A stretch of 64,000 nucleotides of DNA from Thermodesulfobacteriota bacterium (GTDB taxonomy: Bacteria > Desulfobacterota_D > UBA1144 > Nemesobacterales > UBA2774): the NCBI GenBank assembly GCA_035325995.1, contig DAOKYU010000001.1, positions 248,001-312,000 of the forward strand, written 5' to 3'. The translations under genes and the position numbers were made by a program. This document shows positions 1-9,031 of this stretch, one piece after another (within the stretch, counting starts at the first letter, position 1; the number at the start of each line of letters is the position of its first letter). The notes beneath the pieces were generated by a model. It was not told the origin of the DNA and did not search any database. It was given only the letters and a program-made list of their open reading frames with translations.

Positions 1-144
1 ACACTCTACGCCCTTACTTTATTCAACGCCAACTCCGGCGACCTCGGAGCGGCAAGAAGGTATGCCGAAAAACTTCACAAACTCTCGCCCGATGATCCTG
101 CGGTCGAAAAACTTCTAAACGAACTTTCGGGAAGCGGCAACTAA
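1..144 (+). CDS. C-terminal end of a TPR-repeat protein (partial)
   Basis: The frame is open from the first base and stops with TAA at 142-144, giving 47 residues. The pattern of alanines, an aromatic residue and the phrase KLSPDDPAVEKLLNEL matches the end of a tetratricopeptide repeat helix pair, where DPA sits between helices. TPR proteins are protein-interaction scaffolds, so the actual role cannot be read from this piece. The start lies outside the window. The next gene is 186 bases downstream and has its own candidate promoter, so it is probably a separate unit. Confidence 0.6.
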   Translation, partial: TLYALTLFNANSGDLGAARRYAEKLHKLSPDDPAVEKLLNELSGSGN

Positions 145-193
145 ACCCATTGCGTGTTCCGTAAAGGGGTGAAATCACTGTATCCAGATCGTA

Positions 194-222
194 TTGAATA
201 ATCCCGCTCGAAGTAATAAAAT
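194..222 (+). promoter_or_regulatory. Candidate sigma-70 promoter for the lipoprotein pair
   Basis: TTGAAT at 194-199 and TAAAAT at 217-222 are separated by 17 bases, in the gap after the TPR gene and about 100 bases before the first lipoprotein start. The match is moderate, so this is a prediction only. Confidence 0.4.
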
Positions 223-330
223 TACTGGCAAATAAACACAGCGGGATATCGTGGCTAGCCGGAACCTTGCAGATTTGTCTGCATCGCGGCGAGTCGGCGC
301 TATATCGCCGTTGTGAGTTAATCTTCGATC

Positions 331-1599
331 ATGCTGAGTACTTTCCGTGCTGCCTTAATATTCATAACGCTGCTCGTTCTTTCCGGGTGCGCCGCGTCAT
401 ACGACCCCCAGCCGCTCGGGGAATCGACTTTCCTCGAAAGGGCGCAGACGAAGAGCCGGGACGGTCTTACCGTAACGACGGCGGTATTGAGCCGTGACGA
501 GAGCGAGGAAATATTCGGCGTCGACCTCGCCGCCAAAGGCGTGCAGCCCGTATGGATAGATATTGAAAACAAATCGAGCGTGCCGTACATGTTCATGCCC
601 GTAGCCCTCGACCCCGGCTATTTCTCGCCGAACGAGGTTTCGTGGATGAACCATTTCAGGTTCGGCCGCTCGGCGAACAAGAAAATGGACGCCGTGTTCG
701 ACGAGAACGCTATCGAGCTGGAATTCATACTGCCCGGCCACAGGCGTAAGGGATTCGTGTACACGAACCTCGACCCCGGCGTGAAATTCGTCAACGTTAC
801 GCTTTACGAGGTGGAGAATACGGAAAATTTCTTTTTCTACTTCGAGGTGCCCGGGGTAACTCCGGATAACGAGCACGTGGATTTTTCGTCTCTCTACACG
901 GACGAGGAGATTATACACGTGGAGACGGAGGAAGAGCTCCGGGAAGCGCTCGCCGCGCTCCCGTGCTGCACCGCGAGTGAGGACGGTACGGGACAGGGCG
1001 ATCCGATAAACGTTATTTTTGTCGGGAAGCCGAGCGACATAACGGCGGCTACTATCAAGCGAAGGTGGGACGTTGCGGAGGTCGAGAAAAAGAAATTCAG
1101 CATGGATTTGAACAAGGTGTTCTCGACGGCCAGATACAGGACTTTCCCGATGTCGAGCCTCTATACATACGGACGGAGGCAGGACTTCAGCCTCCAGAAG
1201 TCGCGAGCGAAAACGGGCTCAACGTACCGCCAGCGTAACACCCTCAGGGTGTGGCTCACCCCCATACGCTACAAGGGGATGACCGTATGGGCCGGCGCGG
1301 TAAGCCGCGACATAGGTTCCGATTTGAGAGTTAGAAAATACTGGTTCGTCGCCCAGGAGATAGATCCAAACATCGACGAGACGCGGGACTATATAGTGGA
1401 GGATATGGTGCTTTCCGGCAACGTCTACGAGCTAGGATTCATAAAGGGTATTCCTCCTGCGACCGAAGACGATCCCCACACTAATCTTTCGGGTCTCCCG
1501 TGGTGGTCCGACGGGAAGAGGGCGGTGCTCTTCTTCACAGACGAGCCGGTTCAGCTCGACGAAATGGTGATACTACCATGGGAGGACGCGGAGTATTGA
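331..1599 (+). CDS. Putative lipoprotein, first of a tandem paralogous pair
   Basis: A 422-residue protein. It begins with a lipoprotein signal peptide: a short N-region, a hydrophobic stretch and the lipobox LSGC, so it should be lipidated at Cys20 and exported. I recognise no known domain. It is clearly homologous along its length to the next gene. Shared blocks include EIFGVDLAAKGVQPVWI against QIFGFDLGGKGIQPVWI, DPGYFSPNE against DPEYFSPNE, the PCC motif, GMTVWAGAVSRDIGS against GMDVWAGSVSRDVGS, and PWWSDGKRAV against PWWTDGYRAV. The ribosome site is weak. The stop lies 5 bases before the likely start of the paralogue, so the two are probably co-transcribed. Function is unknown. Confidence 0.75.
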   Translation: MLSTFRAALIFITLLVLSGCAASYDPQPLGESTFLERAQTKSRDGLTVTTAVLSRDESEEIFGVDLAAKGVQPVWIDIENKSSVPYMFMPVALDPGYFSPNEVSWMNHFRFGRSANKKMDAVFDENAIELEFILPGHRRKGFVYTNLDPGVKFVNVTLYEVENTENFFFYFEVPGVTPDNEHVDFSSLYTDEEIIHVETEEELREALAALPCCTASEDGTGQGDPINVIFVGKPSDITAATIKRRWDVAEVEKKKFSMDLNKVFSTARYRTFPMSSLYTYGRRQDFSLQKSRAKTGSTYRQRNTLRVWLTPIRYKGMTVWAGAVSRDIGSDLRVRKYWFVAQEIDPNIDETRDYIVEDMVLSGNVYELGFIKGIPPATEDDPHTNLSGLPWWSDGKRAVLFFTDEPVQLDEMVILPWEDAEY

Positions 1600-1604
1600 G
1601 CGCG

Positions 1605-3035
1605 ATGAGAGCAGTGAAGATATTTCTTGCCATTCTCACCCTTTCGCTGCCTGCGATAATCGCCGGGTGCTCGCCATACTGCGGCACTCAGCCGGACGAC
1701 GAGTCGGTTTTCGGCGCCCCGGCGGCCAAGGGCTGCAAGGTGTATTCGCCTTCCGGCGATCCGCTTAGGGAAGTTCCTTTTATTACAAGGGGCGAGACGC
1801 AGTCCGAGGACGGCATTACGGTTACCGCGGCAGTGCCAAGCGATCAGGAGAACGAGCAGATTTTCGGGTTCGACCTCGGAGGAAAAGGGATTCAGCCGGT
1901 GTGGATCGAGGTCAGGAACGATACCGACAAGCCGGTTACCCTGGTTTATGTAGCCATGGACCCCGAATATTTCTCGCCTAACGAGGCGGCCTATACGAAT
2001 CACGGTTTCGCGAATCCTGCGAATGAGGAAATCACGGAGTATTTCAACTATCAGAGCTCGAGCAGAGAAATACCTCCCGGCGGAGAGATTACAGGCTTCT
2101 TTTACGCCGAGTGGGATCCGGGCGTTAAATATGTGAACGTCAGTGTTTACGGCGAAAACCGCTACCACAATTTCATGTTCTATTTCGAAATTCCCGGTAT
2201 CAAGCTGGATTACCAACGCGTGGACTGGGATAAAATTTATAAGAAAAACGAGTACGTGAACTACGAGACGGAAGAGGAGCTGAGACAAGCTCTCGAAAGC
2301 TTTCCATGTTGCGCGACAAGAAAGGACGGCACGGGCGAAAACGACGCGATCAATTTCTTCGTCGTCGGTGATACGGACGATATAGTGGCGTCGTTCATAA
2401 GGCGCGGCTGGGACGTTACGGAGCCGATAACCGCCGGCTCCGGCTGGAAAGCGTTCAAGGCGTATTTCAGCGGTGCGAGGTACAGGACTTCCCCCATGAG
2501 CAGCGTATATGTATTCAAGCGCGCACAGGACATAGGGCTCCAGAAGGCGCGCTCGAGCATACACGAGCGGAACCATCTCAGGCTCTGGCTCATGCCCGTA
2601 AGATACAGGGGCATGGACGTATGGGCAGGCTCCGTGAGCAGGGATGTAGGGTCTTACATGACGTTCAGGACTCCGTGGTTATCGGCACACGCCATAGACC
2701 CCGACCTCGACGAGGCCAGGACCTATCTGGAGCAGGATCTTCTCTTTTCGGGCGGTGTGAAGAAGTTCGGTTACGTAAAGGGGATAAGGCCGTCCACACC
2801 CGACGACCCGCACTGGAATTTCATGAAGCAGCCATGGTGGACGGACGGATACCGTGCGGTTTTTCTCTTCGGAGACGATCTCACGAGCCTGAATGAAATA
2901 GAAATCTTCGAGTGGGAATGGGCCGGCGAGAACAGCGAAGAGGTCATCGAGTATCTTAAGGGTGCGGGGGCGGCAAGGAGGAATGCCGGGGAATCGTCTC
3001 GGCCGACTGCCGGGAATAACCACGAAGCAAAATAG
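1605..3035 (+). CDS. Putative lipoprotein, second of the tandem paralogous pair
   Basis: Starting at ATG 1605 gives 476 residues with a clean signal peptide and the lipobox IAGC (MRAVKIFLAILTL, then CSPY). The frame is open further upstream, but those residues are charged and overlap the previous gene, so I reject them. A TTG at 1596 lies 10 bases after GGAGG (1581-1585) and is a real alternative start that keeps the same signal peptide. The protein is a diverged copy of its neighbour, with an added charged, alanine-rich C-terminus. The fold is unknown. The repeated WWxDG, two-cysteine (CC) and FSPNE motifs look like conserved structural features of a small family. Confidence 0.75.
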   Translation: MRAVKIFLAILTLSLPAIIAGCSPYCGTQPDDESVFGAPAAKGCKVYSPSGDPLREVPFITRGETQSEDGITVTAAVPSDQENEQIFGFDLGGKGIQPVWIEVRNDTDKPVTLVYVAMDPEYFSPNEAAYTNHGFANPANEEITEYFNYQSSSREIPPGGEITGFFYAEWDPGVKYVNVSVYGENRYHNFMFYFEIPGIKLDYQRVDWDKIYKKNEYVNYETEEELRQALESFPCCATRKDGTGENDAINFFVVGDTDDIVASFIRRGWDVTEPITAGSGWKAFKAYFSGARYRTSPMSSVYVFKRAQDIGLQKARSSIHERNHLRLWLMPVRYRGMDVWAGSVSRDVGSYMTFRTPWLSAHAIDPDLDEARTYLEQDLLFSGGVKKFGYVKGIRPSTPDDPHWNFMKQPWWTDGYRAVFLFGDDLTSLNEIEIFEWEWAGENSEEVIEYLKGAGAARRNAGESSRPTAGNNHEAK

Positions 3036-3062
3036 TGGCGTGCCCCGTGTGTATCTGTCGTG

Positions 3063-3079
3063 TGTCTTAAATTAAGACA
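3063..3079. promoter_or_regulatory. 17-bp perfect palindrome, operator-like
   Basis: TGTCTTAAATTAAGACA has two perfect 8-base arms around a single A. It lies 28 bases after the lipoprotein stop and about 190 bases before the acetyltransferase gene. It has no T-run and looks more like a dimeric regulator site than a terminator. Confidence 0.4.
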
Positions 3080-3271
3080 TTGAGCGGGCGTCGGCAGTAC
3101 GGAAATAGCCTGCCGCTCTGCTTTCCGGCAGTCCGCTTCATCTGCAGGTATCGCTTGTTCCATATATAAATCTTCATGCTCGGCGCGGGCTTTAGCGCTG
3201 AACTTCCGCAGATTACTCGATTTTGTATTATGCCGCCCAACTGGTACGACTCTTGCAAGCTAACAGGAGGA

Positions 3272-3844
3272 ATGAAAGGGTATCCAAAAGAACTGGTTCT
3301 AAGGGATAAGACGACCGTCGTTGTGAGGCGGATCCGGGAAGAGGACGCAGACGCCGTAAGGAGACTCTTTTCCAGGATACCGAAATCGGACCTGCTCATG
3401 TACAAGGACGACGTCACCAGGCGCGAGCCTCTCGAAAACTGGTTTCTCAGTCAGAGCTACAGGAAGGTCGAAGACCTGGTCGCAATCAGGGACGGCGAGG
3501 TAATTGCCAAGGGCACACTCAACACCGAGGGGCTGTTTTGGCCCCACGCGGCCGAGGTGAAGCTCGTGGTGGACCCCGAATTCCGAGGCAAGGGCCTCGG
3601 CTCGCTTATGTTCAACATCCTCCTTTACGAGGGCCTGAAAAGGCAATTTCAGAAAATAATCGTAAGATACCTTCACGATAATACGAGCTTCATAAAAATC
3701 CTCAACCATTACGGGTTCGAGCCCGAATCCGTCCTCAACTATTACGTGGTCGACGAGGACACCAGCGATCAGAAGGACCTTGTCGTTGCATCCTACGATC
3801 TTCAGACGTGGGAGAGGAGATTCGAGTACTATACCTATATCTAA
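3272..3844 (+). CDS. GNAT-family N-acetyltransferase
   Basis: A 190-residue protein with the GNAT fold signature. It has an N-terminal strand VVVRRIREEDADAV, a central AEVKLVVDPEFRGKGLGSLM segment with the acetyl-CoA pyrophosphate-binding R-G-x-G-L-G loop, and the following helix. The start MKGYPKELVLRDKTTV fits the family, but GGAGG ends only 1 base before this ATG, so the spacing is unusually short. An upstream ATG at 3230 is possible but lacks a ribosome site. The substrate is unknown. The C-terminal part (KILNHYGFEPE) resembles the acetyltransferase domains often annotated next to CoA-ligase modules, but here it stands alone. Confidence 0.8.
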   Translation: MKGYPKELVLRDKTTVVVRRIREEDADAVRRLFSRIPKSDLLMYKDDVTRREPLENWFLSQSYRKVEDLVAIRDGEVIAKGTLNTEGLFWPHAAEVKLVVDPEFRGKGLGSLMFNILLYEGLKRQFQKIIVRYLHDNTSFIKILNHYGFEPESVLNYYVVDEDTSDQKDLVVASYDLQTWERRFEYYTYI

Positions 3845-3877
3845 CCGCACCCCGCTTCCCGCCCCGTCTACGGGAGA

Positions 3878-3906
3878 TTGTAAGCGGAATCGTGCGGTGC
3901 TATCCT
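3878..3906 (+). promoter_or_regulatory. Candidate sigma-70 promoter for the two-component operon
   Basis: TTGTAA (3878-3883) and TATCCT (3901-3906) are spaced by 17 bases, about 50 bases before the histidine kinase start. The -10 element is only a partial match. Confidence 0.3.
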
Positions 3907-3958
3907 GTAAATTCGGTTATCGTATCCGTATAGAAATACCTCCGGGGCAGCTTCGACA

Positions 3959-5506
3959 ATGAGCGCAAGCGTAAAAAAGGTGAAAAAGGAGCCTGTATCC
4001 GCGATCGCGGGGCAGGAGGGGAAGGCGCAGCCGGCGGACGGGGGCACGGGGACCGACGAAGAGCTCCTGGAGAAGAATTACAGCCTGATAGTGGAATCGG
4101 TGCCGAGCGGCATCGTTATGACGAACCACAGGGGAAAGATACTGTTCGTAAATTCCCTCGTAAACAAGATGTTCGGGTACGAGCCCGGGGAGCTGGTCGG
4201 CGAGACCATAGAAGTGCTCGTTCCCGAGCGCTTCAGGAGGATACACACCGAGTTCAGGTATTCGTACCAGGCATCTCCGAGCACCCGTCCGATGGGCAGG
4301 GGGAGGGAGCTTTTCGCCTGCCGGAAAGACGGGACGGAGTTCCCCGTCGAGATCGGGCTCAATCCCGTGCAGACGAAAACGGGAATGGTCGTTCTCAGCA
4401 CCATCGTGGACATTACCGACAGGAAGCTTGTCGAGAAGCTGGTAAGGGAAGGGGACGAGAAGTTCCGCCGGGTGTTGGATAATACGTCCGACGCGGTGCT
4501 GGTGTTCGATTCGTCGGGAAGGGTGGAGACGACGAACAGGGCCGGTCTCGAGCTCTTTGCGGGCGATGGCGGCCAGATAAATGAAATCTGGGAAATTATA
4601 ACCCCGGAGAGAAGACAGCGTTTTGCTAATCTTCTCGAGCGTGTCAGGGAAGGCGCCGCTATAGTGGACCACGAAACGGAGATGTTGAAAAAGAGCGGGG
4701 GGCGCGTGCCCGTGAGCATAAGCCTCGTATACATGGAGCAGGGCGGGGGGAGGTTCATCGAAACCGTCAGGGACATATCCGCCAGGATCGCTATGAGGAA
4801 CAAAATCGTCGAGCTCGAAAAGGCGCAGATAGTCGGCAGGATGGCCGAGGGGTTCGCCCATCACATGGGCACCCCGCTCGCGTCGATGCTGCTCCGTGTT
4901 CAGATGCTGAAAGACGACATGAAGGAGATTCCCGAGTGCGGAGAAATCGGTGAGAAGCTGGATTCGATAGAAAGGCAGATACTCTACGGCCAGAAGGTGA
5001 TACAGAGGCTTTTACGGTTCGTCAGCAACCCCCGGAGCGAAAAGGCCCCCGAGAACCTCTCGGAGATTCTGACCGAATCGCTCGATATGGTGCGGCCGCT
5101 TTTACGAAAGCACGGTATAACGGCTGAAACGGATACGGACCCCGGTCTCGTGATTCTGTCTGATCCGAATCTCCTCCATCTCGTTTTCAGCGATGCCGTG
5201 ATGAACGCCGTCGACGCCATGCCCGGGGGCGGGAAGCTCACTATTACGGCGAACGGGGAAGAAGTCCCGGGATTCGCCGTGGTGCGTATAGAGGATACGG
5301 GCACCGGCATACCGAGGGAGGTTATACCGTTTGTCTTCGACCCGTTTTTCACCACGAAGCCGACCGGCGTCGGAACCGGCCTCGGGCTTTCCGTTGCGAA
5401 GCGCGTCATAACCGACCACGGCGGAGAGGTTTCGATCAAAAGCAAGGAAGGGAAGGGGACCACGCTGCTTATTAAACTGCCCATACACGGGGAGAAGGAG
5501 TTATAG
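3959..5506 (+). CDS. Soluble PAS-PAS sensor histidine kinase (NtrB/FixL-like)
   Basis: A 515-residue cytosolic kinase with no membrane segment. A charged N-tail is followed by two PAS domains (about residues 38-160 and 162-275), a dimerisation/phosphoacceptor helix with AEGFAHHMGTPLASM (His301 is the likely phosphorylated residue) and a HATPase domain with DAVMNAVDAMPGGG, EDTGTGIP and TGVGTGLGLSV. The first PAS contains PERFRRIH followed by RPMGRGRELF and CRKDGTEFPVEI. This layout is shared with many PAS domains and superficially with the heme PAS of FixL; heme binding is a guess. The gene overlaps the regulator gene by one base (TAG/GTG), so the two form one signalling pair. Confidence 0.9.
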   Translation: MSASVKKVKKEPVSAIAGQEGKAQPADGGTGTDEELLEKNYSLIVESVPSGIVMTNHRGKILFVNSLVNKMFGYEPGELVGETIEVLVPERFRRIHTEFRYSYQASPSTRPMGRGRELFACRKDGTEFPVEIGLNPVQTKTGMVVLSTIVDITDRKLVEKLVREGDEKFRRVLDNTSDAVLVFDSSGRVETTNRAGLELFAGDGGQINEIWEIITPERRQRFANLLERVREGAAIVDHETEMLKKSGGRVPVSISLVYMEQGGGRFIETVRDISARIAMRNKIVELEKAQIVGRMAEGFAHHMGTPLASMLLRVQMLKDDMKEIPECGEIGEKLDSIERQILYGQKVIQRLLRFVSNPRSEKAPENLSEILTESLDMVRPLLRKHGITAETDTDPGLVILSDPNLLHLVFSDAVMNAVDAMPGGGKLTITANGEEVPGFAVVRIEDTGTGIPREVIPFVFDPFFTTKPTGVGTGLGLSVAKRVITDHGGEVSIKSKEGKGTTLLIKLPIHGEKEL

Positions 5507-6861
5507 TGGACAAAAACAGATTCAAGGTGTTGCTCGTAGACGACGACGCGGAATTCGTCGACATATTGAGGGAGCTTCTCGAACGGAGCGGATACGAGGC
5601 GATCCCGTCTTATTCCGGGAAGGAAGCGCTCGAAAAGGTGCACGAGGCCCCGGACATCGACCTCGCCCTCGTGGACCTCGTCATGCCGCTCATGGACGGT
5701 TATACGCTCCTCGAAAAGCTGAGGGAGCTCATGCCGGAGCTCCCGGTGATTATGGTGACGGGGCAGGGGACGGTGCAGAACGTCGTCGAGGCCATAAAGC
5801 TCGGGGCGAAGGATTTCATCACCAAGCCGTTCGACAAGGACGTTCTCCTGAACAAGATAGACGCGCTAAGGAAAACGCGCGAGCTCGAAGACAGGGTGGA
5901 TAACCTGAAGGAGCTTCTTTCGGACAAGTACGGCTTCGACAGCATAGTCAGCAGCTCGAGGGCAATGAGGCTCGTCTTCGAGAAGGCGTCGGCCGCCGCT
6001 GGCAGCAATGCGCCCGTATTCATCGTGGGCGAGACCGGGACGGGAAAGGAGCTCATGGCGAAGGCCATACATATCAAGAGCCAGAGGGCGGAGAGGCCGT
6101 TTATCGCCGTCAACTGCGGGGCGATTCCGAAGGAGCTGCTCGAATCCGAGCTCTTCGGGTATCGGAAAGGGGCCTTTACGGGGGCCGTGAGGGACCACGA
6201 GGGGCTTTTTCTGGCGGCGGACAAGGGGACGATATTCCTCGACGAGATCGGGGAGATGCCGAAGGACCTCCAGGTGAGGATGCTGAGGGTCTTGGAGGAA
6301 TATAAGGTGAGGCCCATAGGCTATACGAACGAGATACCGCTCGACGTGAGGGTTATTGCGGCAAGCAATCACTCTATAGAAGATTTGAAGACGAAGTATT
6401 TAAGGGAGGACCTCTTCTTCAGGCTGGCCGTCATCGTGATAGAGCTTCCGCCACTCAGGGAGCGGAAGACGGATATCCCGCTTTTGCTGGATTACTTCTT
6501 AAAGAGGTTCAACAGGAAATACGGGAAGAGCGTAGGCGGGTTTTCGGAGGACGCGTATTCGGCCCTTTATTCCTACGATTTCCCCGGCAATATAAGGGAG
6601 CTCGAAAATCTAATAGAGAGTATCGTCGCCGTAATCCCCCCTGCAAAGACCCTCATATCCGAAAAGGAGCTCAAGAACCATCTCCTCTGGAGCCAGCCCA
6701 GGACGTCTGAGCACCAGCTCCTCTCGCTCGACAAGCTGGAGAAGTTCGCACTGGAGCAGGCTCTCAGGGAATCGGGCGGGAACAAGTCGAAGGCCGCGGA
6801 GATGCTCGGGATTTCGAGGGACACGCTTTACAGGAAGATGAAGCTCTTCTCGCTCGAATGA
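5506..6861 (+). CDS. NtrC-family sigma-54-dependent response regulator
   Basis: A 451-residue enhancer-binding protein beginning with GTG after the strong ribosome site GGAGAAGGAG. The receiver domain (1-125) has the acidic pocket VDDD, phospho-acceptor Asp57 (ALVDLVMP) and TKPFD. The AAA+ domain (about 140-380) has Walker A GETGTGKE, the sigma-54 contact loop GAFTGA and Walker B IFLDEIGEM. The C-terminal Fis-type helix-turn-helix is GNKSKAAEMLGISRDTLYRK. All residues needed to drive sigma-54 open-complex formation are present. The gene converges on the cbb3 oxidase operon, whose first gene has a near-consensus sigma-54 promoter, so that operon is the obvious candidate target. Confidence 0.95.
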   Translation: MDKNRFKVLLVDDDAEFVDILRELLERSGYEAIPSYSGKEALEKVHEAPDIDLALVDLVMPLMDGYTLLEKLRELMPELPVIMVTGQGTVQNVVEAIKLGAKDFITKPFDKDVLLNKIDALRKTRELEDRVDNLKELLSDKYGFDSIVSSSRAMRLVFEKASAAAGSNAPVFIVGETGTGKELMAKAIHIKSQRAERPFIAVNCGAIPKELLESELFGYRKGAFTGAVRDHEGLFLAADKGTIFLDEIGEMPKDLQVRMLRVLEEYKVRPIGYTNEIPLDVRVIAASNHSIEDLKTKYLREDLFFRLAVIVIELPPLRERKTDIPLLLDYFLKRFNRKYGKSVGGFSEDAYSALYSYDFPGNIRELENLIESIVAVIPPAKTLISEKELKNHLLWSQPRTSEHQLLSLDKLEKFALEQALRESGGNKSKAAEMLGISRDTLYRKMKLFSLE

Positions 6862-6910
6862 CCGGGGCATGAGACAGGTTGCCGTCCCGCCTGTTGCCGT
6901 GCGCCGCGGG

Positions 6911-6931
6911 GGCCGCGAAATTCGCGCGGCC
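6911..6931. terminator. Strong GC hairpin between convergent operons
   Basis: GGCCGCG (6911-6917) pairs with CGCGGCC (6925-6931) across a 7-base loop. It sits between the convergent ends of the regulator gene and ccoG and may terminate both. There is no clear T-run, so it is either a weak intrinsic terminator or just a barrier. Confidence 0.45.
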
Positions 6932-6992
6932 TCCGGCGATGACTACCGTTCTCGGATGCAGCAAGATTGGCTCGCTTTTCACTATACACCTG

Positions 6993-8420
6993 CTAGATTG
7001 CGCCCGGCCCGACGAGGTGGAGCTCCTCTCTCGCCTTGACCTCGCCGCTCGCCGGGTCGATGAGCTCAAGAGGCGCGGCGCCTGTGCCGCCTTTACCAAT
7101 GAGGCCCCTGGGGAACTTGACGAAGAAGTGGACAGTGAGGTTCTCGCCCGGCCCGAGGTTTATGGTGTCGCTCTGCGTGACGAGCTCGGCTCCCTTCGCC
7201 TTGAGCTCTTCGGGAAGCGCCGTCTTTATCGTGACGTCGTTGAAGGTCTGGTTCTTTACGCTCATCTTGAAGTGGTTTATCACTTGCTCGGAGCCGTCCG
7301 GATTCTGTATCACCTGAAACGGTGTGTCCTTGCCCCTCAGGACCGTAACGGCCAGGTCCTGCCGTCTCGAAACCGAGAATACGAGCGCCGATACGACCGC
7401 CACGAGGAGGACGGAATAGATGGCGACGCGCGGCCTCAGGAGGCGGGTCTTTATACCTTTGAGCGCGTTGCCGGCTGCGTATCTTATGAGGCCGCGGGGT
7501 TTTTCTATCTTGTCCATGACCTCGTCGCAGGCGTCGATGCAGGCCGTGCATCCTATGCATTCGAGCTGCTGCCCGTTCCTTATGTCTATACCCGTCGGGC
7601 AGACGGCGACGCACTTGTAGCAGTTTATACAGTCGCCCTCCCTCTCGCCCGGCTTGACCATCCCTTTCCTCGGCTCGCCGCGCACGGAGTCGTATGTCAC
7701 GGTTATGGAGTCGTCGTCCATGAGCGTCGACTGGAATTTGCCGTAGGGGCACATGATTATGCAGAACTGCTCCCTGAACCAGCCGAAGTCGAACAGCAGC
7801 ACGGCCGTTATGAACGCCATGGCGACGAAGATCGTCCAGTTCTCGTGCGGGTTGTGCTGAGTCATGTCGACGAGCTTTTCGGCCCCTACGAAATAGGCGA
7901 GGAAGCTGTGGGCGATTATAAGGCTCGCAACGAGAAAGAGCGTCCAGAGAAGGCCGAGCTTGAAGAACTTCTTTAAGTCCCACGGGGCCCTGGCGAGGTT
8001 ACGCTGCTGGATGTGGCTCCCGATTATGAGGTATTCGAGACGCCTGAAGACCCCGTCGATGAAGACCGTCTGGGGGCACGCCCAGCCGCACCATACCCTT
8101 CCCCATACCGCGGTGACGAACGCGAGCCCGATCGTGAGGAACGCGAGTATGAAGAATACGAGAGGCGCGTCGTGGGCCCAGAAAGTGAGGCCGAATACGG
8201 AGAATCTCCTCTCGGCTATATCCAGAAGGAGCGCCTGGTGGCCGCCGATCTTGATCCATGGGAGGACGAGGAAAAAAATGACGAGAAAGATTTCCGTTAT
8301 GGTCCTTCTCCGCCTCCATACGCCCTCGACCTGCGCCGGGAATATGAAGACCCTCTTTCCCGTCTCGTCCATCGACGCCGGGCGTTCCTGGGGGAGGTTT
8401 CTCTGGTCTACTACCTTCAT
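6993..8420 (-). CDS. ccoG: CcoG (FixG/RdxA) cbb3 oxidase assembly ferredoxin-like protein
   Basis: A 475-residue membrane protein. Several N-terminal membrane spans include the RVWCGWACPQTVF motif. A cytoplasmic ferredoxin domain follows with two clusters, CINCYKCVAVCPTG and CIGCTACIDACD. Then come a further span and a periplasmic beta domain (about 330-475) of the immunoglobulin-like type seen in this family. CcoG is known to reduce or handle copper for the CcoN active site during cbb3 maturation. The gene is last in the cco operon and overlaps ccoP by 4 bases (ATGA). Confidence 0.95.
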   Translation of the reverse strand: MKVVDQRNLPQERPASMDETGKRVFIFPAQVEGVWRRRRTITEIFLVIFFLVLPWIKIGGHQALLLDIAERRFSVFGLTFWAHDAPLVFFILAFLTIGLAFVTAVWGRVWCGWACPQTVFIDGVFRRLEYLIIGSHIQQRNLARAPWDLKKFFKLGLLWTLFLVASLIIAHSFLAYFVGAEKLVDMTQHNPHENWTIFVAMAFITAVLLFDFGWFREQFCIIMCPYGKFQSTLMDDDSITVTYDSVRGEPRKGMVKPGEREGDCINCYKCVAVCPTGIDIRNGQQLECIGCTACIDACDEVMDKIEKPRGLIRYAAGNALKGIKTRLLRPRVAIYSVLLVAVVSALVFSVSRRQDLAVTVLRGKDTPFQVIQNPDGSEQVINHFKMSVKNQTFNDVTIKTALPEELKAKGAELVTQSDTINLGPGENLTVHFFVKFPRGLIGKGGTGAAPLELIDPASGEVKAREELHLVGPGAI

Positions 8421-9031
8421 TCGTGTCCTTCCTCGTCTCCTTCGTGCTCTTCTTTATCTCCGCCGCGTTCTACCTTCTCTCCCTGGGGAGCCTTGGCCCC
8501 GGGCGGGTTCGATCCGTGGAGACTGTATATGTACACGGCGACGTCCTCCTGGAGGTCGGGGGGTATGAGCCCCTTCCACGGCGGCATGCCCTTGTCGGGA
8601 ACGCCGTCGTTCATGACCTTGAGGATCGCGGGCACCGTGCCGTCCCCGTGGATCCAGTAGTCGTCGGTGAAGTTGGGGCCGATGAGACCCTGCCCCTTGT
8701 CCCCGTGGCAGGCCATGCACTTCAGCATGAATTCGGCCTTGCCCTTGTCGAGGACTTCCTGATTGGTCGCGAGCGCGGCATAGTCCCTGGTCGCCATTTC
8801 TTCCTTTGCGGCTTCGGTGACCTTCGCCTGCTCGGCCCTGATGCGGCCCATCTCGGCGGCCAGCCGCTGGTCGGAATCCGGCCCGCCGAGTATCTGGTAG
8901 TAGGCGAAGTATATGACCGCGAACACGATCGTTATGTAAAACGTCAGGAGCCACCAGCGGGGCAGGGGATTGTCGAGCTCGTGTATGCCGTCGTAATCGT
9001 GGTCCTTTATGAGTTTATCCTTCTCCGTCAT
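8417..9031 (-). CDS. ccoP: CcoP, cbb3 oxidase subunit III with a single heme c site
   Basis: A 204-residue membrane-anchored cytochrome c. The N-terminus HELDNPLPRWWLLTFYITI is the classic CcoP start followed by one membrane span. A helical linker then leads to a cytochrome domain with CMACH near residue 105 and an axial Met in KGMPPWKG. Only one CxxCH is present, whereas the well-studied CcoP/FixP proteins are about 290 residues long with two. The C-terminus is a charged, His/Glu-rich tail. The ribosome site GGAGGACCATAA is inside ccoQ, and the start overlaps the ccoQ stop (ATGA). Confidence 0.93.
   Translation of the reverse strand: MTEKDKLIKDHDYDGIHELDNPLPRWWLLTFYITIVFAVIYFAYYQILGGPDSDQRLAAEMGRIRAEQAKVTEAAKEEMATRDYAALATNQEVLDKGKAEFMLKCMACHGDKGQGLIGPNFTDDYWIHGDGTVPAILKVMNDGVPDKGMPPWKGLIPPDLQEDVAVYIYSLHGSNPPGAKAPQGEKVERGGDKEEHEGDEEGHE

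Noticed and set aside
3959..5506. FixL-type heme PAS in the kinase
   Set aside because: The RxxH and MGxGRE pattern also occurs in many non-heme PAS domains, so heme binding is not claimed.
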